Of a stretch of 5,681 nt of DNA, positions 1-5,641 are shown piece by piece. This stretch comes from Lentisphaerota bacterium. GTDB taxonomy: Bacteria; Verrucomicrobiota; Lentisphaeria; Oligosphaerales; Oligosphaeraceae. The notes under the pieces are model-generated. The model worked only from the letters and a program-made list of their open reading frames with translations. It had not been told where the DNA came from and ran no database searches. Each line of letters starts with the position of its first letter. Position 1 is the stretch's first letter. The DNA lies in the NCBI GenBank assembly GCA_012799755.1, contig JAAZKQ010000790.1, positions 1 to 5,681 on the forward strand. Direction: 5' to 3'. The translations under genes and the position numbers were made by a program.

Positions 1-259
1 AGTCCATCGTCTCGCAGGGCCCAGGCAGTCACGGGCATGTGGCGTTGCAGCTTGCAGGAAGAGAGTTACCAATGGGTGATCGCTTATCCCTGATTAGCCA
101 ATTGCACTAAGAAGCGTTCCCAGAGCGCCGATACTGGAGTATGTTACCTCTTGTCCTCGCCCAGCAGGGCGGAAGTGAATCATTACCCATGTCAATTTTC
201 AGGCCGCGCTTTGGCGGCGCCGGCCAGGTCTCAGCACCCTCATCACCAGGAAAGGCATC
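1..259. other. Upstream non-coding region, no gene supported
   Basis: No convincing gene is seen here. All three + frames are open at the left edge and close at 77-79 (TGA), 91-93 (TGA) and 108-110 (TAA), so the extreme C-terminus of an upstream gene could end in any of them. None of the 25-35 residue tails is recognisable. A small stem-loop (CGCCC 158-162 pairing with GGGCG 167-171 around AGCA) and a GC-rich patch with short inverted repeats (202-225) precede the glycosidase gene. No sigma-70-like pair with proper spacing stands out, so the promoter of the downstream gene cannot be placed. Confidence 0.5.
248..255 (+). promoter_or_regulatory. Ribosome binding site of the GH2 gene
   Basis: The purine-rich AGGAAAGG lies just before two possible starts, GTG at 260 and ATG at 266 (two codons later in the same frame). 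AGGA at 248-251 is 8 nt from the GTG; AAAGG at 251-255 is 10 nt from the ATG. Spacing does not decide between them, and the protein changes by only two residues. Confidence 0.6.
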
Positions 260-2608
260 GTGACAATGATCAAAGCAGCGTCTCCCTCCGGCCAGCGTCC
301 TCGCTTCGACCTCGGCGGCACTTGGACCATGCGACATTTTCTCGAAGGCGAAAAAAACATCAACAGCCCCGATGAATTGCTTGCCGCATCCCTGGAGGCG
401 ATTCCGGCGCAAGTTCCCGGCAATGTGGAGATTGATCTGCAAGCCGCCGGCAAGATTCCAGACCCCTTCTTCGGGTTGAACAGCCTCGGTCTGCGTCCCT
501 ACGAATTCCACCAATTCTGGTACGAACGGCATTTCACCACGCCGGCTTTCAACGACCCTATCTTGGTCTGCGAGGGACTGGACTGCATCGCCGACATCTG
601 GCTCAATGGCAAAAAAATCGCCTCGACCGACAACGCCCTCATCCCCCACCGCATCAGCCTGCGCGGCAAACTCCGCCACGTCGGCGAAGACAACGTGCTG
701 ATGATCTGCCTGAAATCGCCGCTCAACGCCGTTCGCGACGAGGAGATGGAGCCTTGGGAGCGCGCCCACGCCTTCGGAGTTGAGCTTCTCCGCCTGCGCA
801 AACCCGCGCATTGTTTCGGTTGGGACATCATGCCGCGCATCGTCTCCGCCGGCATTTGGCGGCCCATTTACATCGAAGAGCGCCCGAAGAATGAAATTGA
901 GGACATTTACATCTTCACCGAGCGCTGCGACGCCAACAGTGCCACCCTGCGGGCCGTGGTCAAGACACGCAATGACGCGCTGGTCATTGAGGGCTTCAAG
1001 CTCCGTCTGCGCGGGCGCTGCGGCGATGCCGGTTTCGAACATTGCCGGCCCTTGCAGTTTGTCTGGGATCAGTTTACCTTTGCGGTGTCCAAGCCCAAGC
1101 TGTGGTGGCCTCGTGGCTACGGCGAGCCCAATCTCTACGAGGTCGTGGTTGAATTGCTGCATCATGACGAGGTCGTCGCCAGCAAGACAGTCACCCTCGG
1201 CATCCGCACCATTGAGCTGGATCATACTGAGCTCAACACCCCCGAGCATCCCGGCCGCTTCAACTTCATCGTCAATGGCGTGCCGGTCTTCATCAAGGGC
1301 TCGAACTGGGTGCCGGCAGACGCCTTGCACAGCCGTGACGCGGAGCGCATCCCGGACATCCTCGAACTCTTCCGCGACATGGGCTGCAACATGACCCGCT
1401 GCTGGGGCGGCAATGTCTACGAAGCCAAGGAATTCTACGACATCTGCGACCGCTACGGCATTATGGTCTGGCAGGACTTCTCCATGGCCTGTGCAGCCTA
1501 CCCGCAGGACGAGGGCTTCCTGGCGCGCTTCCGCCAAGAAGCCGAAATCGTCGTCAAAGAGCGTCGCCAGCATGCCTGCATCGCCCTCTGGGCCGGCGAC
1601 AACGAAAACGACAGCGGCTACGTCGGCTGGTGGGGTCAATACCGCGATCCCGGCAAAAATCGCCTGACCCGCGAGGTGCTGCCGCAGGTCTTGCAGCGTC
1701 TTGATCCGTACCGGCCATACCTGCCGAGCTCGCCGTTCATCACCCCGTCCATCGTCGCCCTCAAAGGCAACGAACGCATCGGCCCTGAGCAACACCTGTG
1801 GGGGCCGCGCGATTACTACAAGAGTAATTTCTACGCCAACAACAATGCCTGCTTCGCCTCCGAAACCGGCTACCACGGCTGCCCGGCCATCAGCTCGCTC
1901 AAAAAGTTCATTTCGCCTGACAAGCTCTGGCCCTGGCAGAACAACCCCGAATGGGGCATCCATGCCACCGACCCCGTTCCGGGCGTCTCCCATCTCGACA
2001 GGCGCATCACGATGATGGCAGACCAGACTCTCGAAGTCTTTGGCAAAATACCCGATAACCTCGAAGACTTCGCCTTCGCCTCACAATTCGTCCAGGCCGA
2101 AGCCAAAAAATTCTTCGTGGAGAACTTCCGGCTGCGCAAGGGCCGCACGGGCGGCATCCTCTGGTGGAATATGATGGACGGCTGGCCGCAAATTTCCGAT
2201 GCCATCGTGGACTACTACTTCACCAAGAAGCTCGCCTACCATTTCCTCAAGCGGGTTCATAAGGAACTCTGCGTGATGATGTCCGAGCCCGACAGCTGGA
2301 ATTGCCAGGTCGTCATCGGCAACGACTCGCAGCGTGAGCGCAAGGGGCACTTCACGGTCAAGCGCGGTGAAGACAAGAGTCTGGTCCTGGAAGGCGACTT
2401 CACCTCGCCGGCCAACCGCAATATCACCGTCGGCCGCGTCCGCGCGCCCCGCAGCGCTCAGGAGCTCTATCTGCTTGAATGGGAAGCCGATGGCGAACGC
2501 GGCGCCAACCATTACATTCTCGGCACGCCGCCTTTCGACCTCGAACAGTGGCGCCGCTGGTTGCCCATTATCCGCGACCTCGAACCCTTTGAGTGGAGCA
2601 GCAATTAA
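260..2608 (+). CDS. Glycoside hydrolase family 2 protein, beta-mannosidase type
   Basis: This is a probable exo-acting beta-mannosidase that would release terminal beta-linked mannose from oligosaccharides by a retaining mechanism. The 782 residues fit the GH2 layout. The N-terminal sugar-binding jelly roll is about residues 15-185 and includes VPGNVEIDL and GKIPDPFFGLN. An Ig-like domain follows, ending after WWPRGYGEPNLYEV. The TIM barrel begins near residue 334 (FNFIVNGVPVFIKGSNWVPAD). Its hallmarks are RCWGGNVYE (380-388), GIMVWQDF (400-407), the acid/base Glu449 in WAGDNE, the nucleophile Glu535 in ASETG, and LWWNMMDGWP (634-643). The NE pair of clan GH-A is kept, although the usual NNE reads DNE. 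No signal peptide or membrane segment is visible, so imported small substrates are likely. It is slightly shorter than many bacterial beta-mannosidases (about 820-850 residues). Start: GTG at 260 or ATG at 266. Another GH2 specificity cannot be excluded, but the strings around the active site are mannosidase-like. Confidence 0.88.
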   Translation: MTMIKAASPSGQRPRFDLGGTWTMRHFLEGEKNINSPDELLAASLEAIPAQVPGNVEIDLQAAGKIPDPFFGLNSLGLRPYEFHQFWYERHFTTPAFNDPILVCEGLDCIADIWLNGKKIASTDNALIPHRISLRGKLRHVGEDNVLMICLKSPLNAVRDEEMEPWERAHAFGVELLRLRKPAHCFGWDIMPRIVSAGIWRPIYIEERPKNEIEDIYIFTERCDANSATLRAVVKTRNDALVIEGFKLRLRGRCGDAGFEHCRPLQFVWDQFTFAVSKPKLWWPRGYGEPNLYEVVVELLHHDEVVASKTVTLGIRTIELDHTELNTPEHPGRFNFIVNGVPVFIKGSNWVPADALHSRDAERIPDILELFRDMGCNMTRCWGGNVYEAKEFYDICDRYGIMVWQDFSMACAAYPQDEGFLARFRQEAEIVVKERRQHACIALWAGDNENDSGYVGWWGQYRDPGKNRLTREVLPQVLQRLDPYRPYLPSSPFITPSIVALKGNERIGPEQHLWGPRDYYKSNFYANNNACFASETGYHGCPAISSLKKFISPDKLWPWQNNPEWGIHATDPVPGVSHLDRRITMMADQTLEVFGKIPDNLEDFAFASQFVQAEAKKFFVENFRLRKGRTGGILWWNMMDGWPQISDAIVDYYFTKKLAYHFLKRVHKELCVMMSEPDSWNCQVVIGNDSQRERKGHFTVKRGEDKSLVLEGDFTSPANRNITVGRVRAPRSAQELYLLEWEADGERGANHYILGTPPFDLEQWRRWLPIIRDLEPFEWSSN

Positions 2609-2695
2609 CCATCCGGGAGGAAGTCAACGCAACCCCGGCCAAGGCCGAAACGCCAGTAGCCGGGGCCGTCTAATTGCGATCTTGAGTCCTTGGCC

Positions 2696-2718
2696 AACGC
2701 CGCGGAGAACGCCGCGGC
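2696..2718 (+). repeat. Direct repeat forming a hairpin before the reductase genes
   Basis: The 10-mer AACGCCGCGG occurs at 2696-2705 and again at 2708-2717. Because CCGCGG is self-complementary, the two copies pair: GCCGCGG (2699-2705) with CCGCGGC (2712-2718), a 7-bp all-GC stem around the 6-nt loop AGAACG. It ends 13 nt before the Shine-Dalgarno of the next gene. It could stabilise or mark a processed 5' end, or modulate read-through from the glycosidase gene; this is inference. Confidence 0.5.
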
Positions 2719-2731
2719 ACAACAACCCATC

Positions 2732-2736
2732 GGGAG
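2732..2736 (+). promoter_or_regulatory. Ribosome binding site that fixes the first reductase start
   Basis: GGGAG sits 8 nt before ATG 2745. The reading frame is open far upstream (back into the glycosidase gene), so this site matters. It selects ATG 2745, which also makes the N-terminus match the paralog encoded third in the cluster (MIPFAEFRAK...DLVGVV against MKFPKETLKQ...DMVGVA). Confidence 0.75.
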
Positions 2737-2744
2737 AACTGACG

Positions 2745-3635
2745 ATGATTCCCTTTGCAGAATTCCGGGCAAAAGTCCACTACGACCTGGTCGGCGTCGT
2801 ACCGCTTAGCGCCTACGACAACGTGCCGGCGCAGGAAAACCCACTGTCCCTGTTTCCCGGCGCCAAATCCGTCGTGGTTCTCGGTCAGCGTATCCGCCGT
2901 GGCCGTTTCCGGGCCATGGAGGAAGGCTCGCTGTGGGCGAGTGTGGGACGCTGGCTGACCGGCATGGACGGCGCTGTCCGGGTCATCGAACGCGAGGGCT
3001 ACGAATGTGTGCCCTTCGCACCTGTTGACGCTCCGAAAATGCCGCGGCGCGCGGTTCATCCGGGCCAGTGCCGGCCCAACTCCCAGCGCATCGCGGTGGA
3101 ATACGCCGCCGTCGCCGCCGGCTTGGGCGAAATCGGCTACCACGGCATCTTCATGTCCGAGCAATTCGGCATCCGCCAGTCCTTGGGCCTTCTGGTTACA
3201 GACATGCCCATTGAGCCCGGCCCGGGCGTACCGGCCGACCGCAAGCCCATTTGTGACCTCTGCATGGAATGTGTGAAGTGCTGCCCGCTGTCAGCCATCT
3301 CGGCGACGGAGCGCGGCACGATGTCCTGCCAGGGCCGGACCATGACCGTCGGCGCCATCAATGCCTTGGCCTGCCAGGCTTGTCCCAACGGCGTCAGTGG
3401 TGACTCCAAGTACTTCGCCGGCGCCGAAGAACTGCATTTTGAGATTGAGGACAACCGGGTCAAAGGCGAAAGCAGCAGCCGCTTCCTGGGCGGCAGTTTA
3501 CCGAACCGCCTAGCGGCTTCCTGCGGTCGGGCCTGCATTGCCCATTTTGAAGCCACGCATGATACGGGTTACCGCTTGCCTTTCCGCATCCGCGAGCCCT
3601 GGGGGTTCCGTCCTGACCAAGTGAAGGAGCAATGA
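2745..3635 (+). CDS. QueG-like double [4Fe-4S] cluster protein, paralog A
   Basis: This 296-residue soluble protein is distantly related to epoxyqueuosine reductase, and probably an oxidoreductase with two [4Fe-4S] clusters; its substrate is unknown. Seen in order: NPLSLFPGAKSVVV (32-45), MEEG (58-61), AGLGEIGYHG (125-134), FGIRQ (141-145), a ferredoxin motif C170-x2-C173-x2-C176-x3-C180-P (with an extra C179), then C210-x2-C213 and C260-x3-C264, and a closing PFRIREPWGF (279-288). The eight cysteines fit two cubane clusters. Family knowledge: QueG binds cobalamin through a similar fold, but QueG's VDTGP-like catalytic stretch, AGLGWIGK and C-terminal HEAT-like region are absent, so queuosine synthesis is unlikely and cobalamin binding is open. 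No Tat or Sec signal is seen, which argues against a classical reductive dehalogenase. It is the first gene of the tight three-gene run and ends 1 nt before the next start. Confidence 0.82.
   Translation: MIPFAEFRAKVHYDLVGVVPLSAYDNVPAQENPLSLFPGAKSVVVLGQRIRRGRFRAMEEGSLWASVGRWLTGMDGAVRVIEREGYECVPFAPVDAPKMPRRAVHPGQCRPNSQRIAVEYAAVAAGLGEIGYHGIFMSEQFGIRQSLGLLVTDMPIEPGPGVPADRKPICDLCMECVKCCPLSAISATERGTMSCQGRTMTVGAINALACQACPNGVSGDSKYFAGAEELHFEIEDNRVKGESSSRFLGGSLPNRLAASCGRACIAHFEATHDTGYRLPFRIREPWGFRPDQVKEQ
3624..3629 (+). promoter_or_regulatory. Ribosome binding site of the second reductase gene
   Basis: AAGGAG lies inside the 3' end of the preceding gene, 7 nt before ATG 3637, an optimal spacing. Another ATG at 3632 overlaps the previous stop but is in a different frame and too close to the site, so ATG 3637 is the start. 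Confidence 0.85.
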
Positions 3636-3636
3636 C

Positions 3637-4593
3637 ATGACACTAACCAGCAAAATGATCAAAGACGCGGCGATCAAGGGCGGCGCGGACATCTGCGGCA
3701 TCGCCAGTATTGATCGCTTCCAAGACGCCCCGACCGAAACCAGCCCGCTGCAGATATTCCCGGAAGCCAAGTCGGTCATTGTCTTTGCCAGTCGCATTCT
3801 CAAGGGCTGCTACAAAGGTATCCAGGAAGGTACTGACTGGTCCACCTACTGGATTTACGGCTACGGCAGCGGCATCTATAGCTCACTAGGTTCCGCCGGC
3901 GGGGCCATCTCCGCCCTGCTCGAAGATCACGGCTACGAGGCCGTCGCCTCCCCGGGCAGCCATACCCTCCTGGATGAAGCGCCGCCGGCGCGCCAGCCCC
4001 TCGCGCCCGGCAAGCTCCCACCCTGCGTGACGATGCACATGCGCGTCACCGCCGCCTACGCCGGCCTCGGTGAAATCGGCTGGTCAAAGGTCTTCCTCAC
4101 CCCGGAGTTTGGCCCCCGGCAGCGCTTTGAAATCCTGCTGACCGACGCCGTGCTGGAGCCCGATCCGCTCTACCGCGAAAAAATCTGTGACAACTGCCAG
4201 GCCTGCGTCAGGAAGTGCCCTGGACACGCTCTCGGCGGCGAGAAGGAAAGCGTCGTCTGCGAAGGCCGCGAATTTTCCTGGGGTCGTGTTGACTGCGGCA
4301 AATGCAAAGTGACGCACTGGGGCCTCAATCCCAAGGCCTCGCCCTTTGTTACCAAGGACCTGCCCGGCATGCAGATGGATGTTGACAAAGTCAGCTACGA
4401 CTGGTACTCGGCTTGGCGCTTGGGCTTCGCGCTCGCCACCCGCATTGAGTATCTCGGCCTCATTGCCAACGGCAGCGCCGAACATGGCCAAGGCGGTCGC
4501 CCGGGTTCCGTCTGCGGCGCCATCGGTTGCGTACAGGCCTGCAATGAGCATCTCGAAAGCCGTAAACGCCTCAAGGGCGGAGTGAAAGGGTGA
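3637..4593 (+). CDS. QueG-like double [4Fe-4S] cluster protein, paralog B
   Basis: This is the second and longest member of the set (318 residues), predicted cytoplasmic, with substrate unknown. It shares SPLQIFPEAKSVIV (36-49), QEG (63-65), AGLGEIGWSK (142-151), FGPRQ (158-162) and the ferredoxin motif C184-x2-C187-x2-C190-x3-C194-P. The second cysteine set is C220-x2-C223 and C298-x3-C302, with an additional C293. The 74 residues between these pairs are far more than in the neighbours (46 and 21). This insert is rich in Trp, Tyr and Gly (for example SYDWYSAWRLGF, 253-264). After CVQACNEHLE it ends in a short basic tail and lacks the PFR-x-RE-x-WG ending of both neighbours. A distinctive YWIYGYGSGIYSSLG stretch (71-85) replaces the matching region of the others. 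These differences suggest a distinct role within a shared pathway or complex. The gene begins 1 nt after its neighbour's stop and overlaps the next gene. Confidence 0.82.
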   Translation: MTLTSKMIKDAAIKGGADICGIASIDRFQDAPTETSPLQIFPEAKSVIVFASRILKGCYKGIQEGTDWSTYWIYGYGSGIYSSLGSAGGAISALLEDHGYEAVASPGSHTLLDEAPPARQPLAPGKLPPCVTMHMRVTAAYAGLGEIGWSKVFLTPEFGPRQRFEILLTDAVLEPDPLYREKICDNCQACVRKCPGHALGGEKESVVCEGREFSWGRVDCGKCKVTHWGLNPKASPFVTKDLPGMQMDVDKVSYDWYSAWRLGFALATRIEYLGLIANGSAEHGQGGRPGSVCGAIGCVQACNEHLESRKRLKGGVKG

Positions 4594-5426
4594 TGACGAT
4601 GAAATTCCCAAAAGAAACACTCAAACAATGGATCGCCGAACGGAATCTCGATATGGTCGGCGTCGCTGACCCGAAACATTTTGCCAATGTTGATCCGCAA
4701 TGGAACCCGCTGAGCATTCTCCCCAATGCGCGTTCCATTGTGGTCTTCGCCCGTGAAATTCCGCGCAGCTATTTCCGCGGCATGGAAGAAGGCACGCTCT
4801 TTATGCGCGTCAACCGCATTCTCGCCCCAGCGGACGGCTATGCGCTCTGCCGCCGCTTTGAAGACAATGGCATCCTCGCCGTTCCCAGTTCGCCGCTCGC
4901 GCCCGAGCGTTGGCCCGATGGCGTCCCCGCCGGCGATGGCAAACCCGCGCCAAACGTCACTCCCGATATCCGCGTTGCCGCCCAGCTGGCCGGCCTCGGC
5001 GAAATCGGCTACAACGGCGCTTTCCTGACTCCGCGCTTCGGCGCCCGCCAAGCTCTGGGCATGCTCTTCTGCGAAGCTGAGATCGAGCCCGACGAGCCTT
5101 TCCACAGCGGGCAGATTTGTGACCGCGACAACTGCCGCGCCTGCGTGGCCGGCTGTCCGGCCCAGGCCCTTGGTGCCAACGACACCAGCATCGCCGTCGG
5201 CGTCCAACAGGTCCGCGTTGCCCGTTTTAATGACGACGCCTGCCGTTTCTGCGTCAATGGCGCCTATCCGGACACCTCCAGTGAGAATGCTCCGCCGAAT
5301 CGTCTCGCCGCCGCCTGTACCCGCGCCTGTATCGCCTGTCTTGAAGATGGGGGCAAAATCAAAACCGCCTTCAAAGCGCCTTTCCGACGCCGCGAGGCCT
5401 GGGGATATGCAACCTTCCAAGGCTAG
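4590..5426 (+). CDS. QueG-like double [4Fe-4S] cluster protein, paralog C
   Basis: This is the third and shortest member (278 residues from GTG 4590). Starts at ATG 4593 (in a TGATG overlap with the previous stop) or ATG 4599 are equally possible. GGAG at 4579-4582 suits 4590 or 4593, and AAAGG at 4585-4589 suits 4599. Shared elements are NPLSILPNARSIVV (39-52), MEEG (65-68), AGLGEIGYNG (134-143), FGARQ (150-154) and a final PFRRREAWGY (264-273). The ferredoxin motif is unusual: C177-x4-C182-x2-C185-x3-C189-P, two residues longer at the first gap than in the other two. The second set is C218-x2-C221 and C243-x3-C247, only 21 residues apart, plus C250. All eight expected cluster ligands are present. 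Overlap with the preceding gene implies translational coupling. Function is unknown beyond probable electron transfer or reduction; QueG activity is doubtful because AGLGWIGK and the VDTGP-like stretch are missing. Confidence 0.8.
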   Translation: MMTMKFPKETLKQWIAERNLDMVGVADPKHFANVDPQWNPLSILPNARSIVVFAREIPRSYFRGMEEGTLFMRVNRILAPADGYALCRRFEDNGILAVPSSPLAPERWPDGVPAGDGKPAPNVTPDIRVAAQLAGLGEIGYNGAFLTPRFGARQALGMLFCEAEIEPDEPFHSGQICDRDNCRACVAGCPAQALGANDTSIAVGVQQVRVARFNDDACRFCVNGAYPDTSSENAPPNRLAAACTRACIACLEDGGKIKTAFKAPFRRREAWGYATFQG

Positions 5427-5460
5427 GCCGTACAATCAAGCGTCCGTCTTCCGGCAGAGT

Positions 5461-5483
5461 AGAAGCGGCTTCCAGCCGCTTTT
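5461..5483 (+). terminator. Probable intrinsic terminator after the reductase genes
   Basis: The stem AAGCGGCT (5463-5470) and AGCCGCTT (5474-5481) is perfect over 8 bp around a TCC loop. It can extend by a G-T and an A-T pair to 5461-5483. It lies 35 nt after the last stop, and the 3' arm runs into TTTT. The T-run is short, and the stem shares its GGCTTnnAGCC core with the downstream repeat hairpins, so it may instead, or also, be a dispersed REP-type palindrome. Confidence 0.5.
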
Positions 5484-5545
5484 CGCTCCGTCTCGCCCTG
5501 TCTCCTCGGCCACCTTCATCAGGACAGCGCTCGTCTCCCGGCCGT

Positions 5546-5568
5546 GCTGCGGGCTTGTAGCTCGCAGC
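5546..5568. repeat. Hairpin of repeat copy 1
   Basis: GCTGCGGGCT pairs with AGCTCGCAGC around the loop TGT. One pair is G-T, so the structure is fully formed as a G-U wobble only when this strand is transcribed. It has the same core as the copy 2 hairpin. Confidence 0.8.
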
Positions 5569-5618
5569 GTGACATGACCCCGCAAACGAAACCCCAAGCA
5601 CACACATACGCCGACCGT

Positions 5619-5641
5619 GCTGCGGGCTTGTAGCCCGCAGC
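5619..5641. repeat. Hairpin of repeat copy 2
   Basis: GCTGCGGGCT and AGCCCGCAGC form a perfect 10-bp inverted repeat around the loop TGT. There is no T-run after it, so it does not look like a terminator. A small imperfect palindrome of this kind fits the REP-like class often spread through bacterial intergenic DNA. Confidence 0.85.

Larger units (their letters stand above)
2609..2744 (+). other. Intergenic spacer with inverted and direct repeats
   Basis: The 136-nt gap between the glycosidase stop and the first reductase-like gene contains two possible RNA structures. CCCCGGC at 2633-2639 can pair with GCCGGGG at 2659-2665 around a 19-nt loop. A tighter hairpin follows at 2699-2718. Neither is followed by a T-run, so neither looks like a classical intrinsic terminator. 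The reductase frame stays open through this gap, but the sequence there looks like a frame shadow and no Shine-Dalgarno precedes the in-frame TTG at 2682. Confidence 0.55.

Noticed and set aside
102..145. Sigma-70-like promoter using TTGCAC (102) with GATACT (130) or TATGTT (140)
   Set aside because: The gaps between the hexamers are 22 and 32 nt, outside the usual 16-19, so this is not supported.
107..1993. 628-residue open frame on the minus strand, opposite the glycosidase
   Set aside because: It lies antisense to a protein with clear GH2 motifs and looks like a shadow of GC-biased codon usage. Its translation is low-complexity Ala/Gly/Val/Asp-rich with no recognisable motif.
2334..2744. 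N-terminal extension of paralog A reaching into the glycosidase gene
   Set aside because: The extension is a frame-shifted reading of the glycosidase followed by low-complexity spacer. It has no ribosome binding site, while GGGAG is well placed for ATG 2745 and the paralogs start at the same relative position.
2745..5426. Reductive dehalogenase catalytic subunits
   Set aside because: No Tat signal peptide, too short, no membrane-anchor gene nearby, and the second CX2CX2CX3CP motif is missing.
4395..5435. 346-residue minus-strand open frame opposite paralogs B and C
   Set aside because: It is antisense to two motif-bearing genes and its Ala/Gly-rich translation has no domain signature; high-GC shadow.
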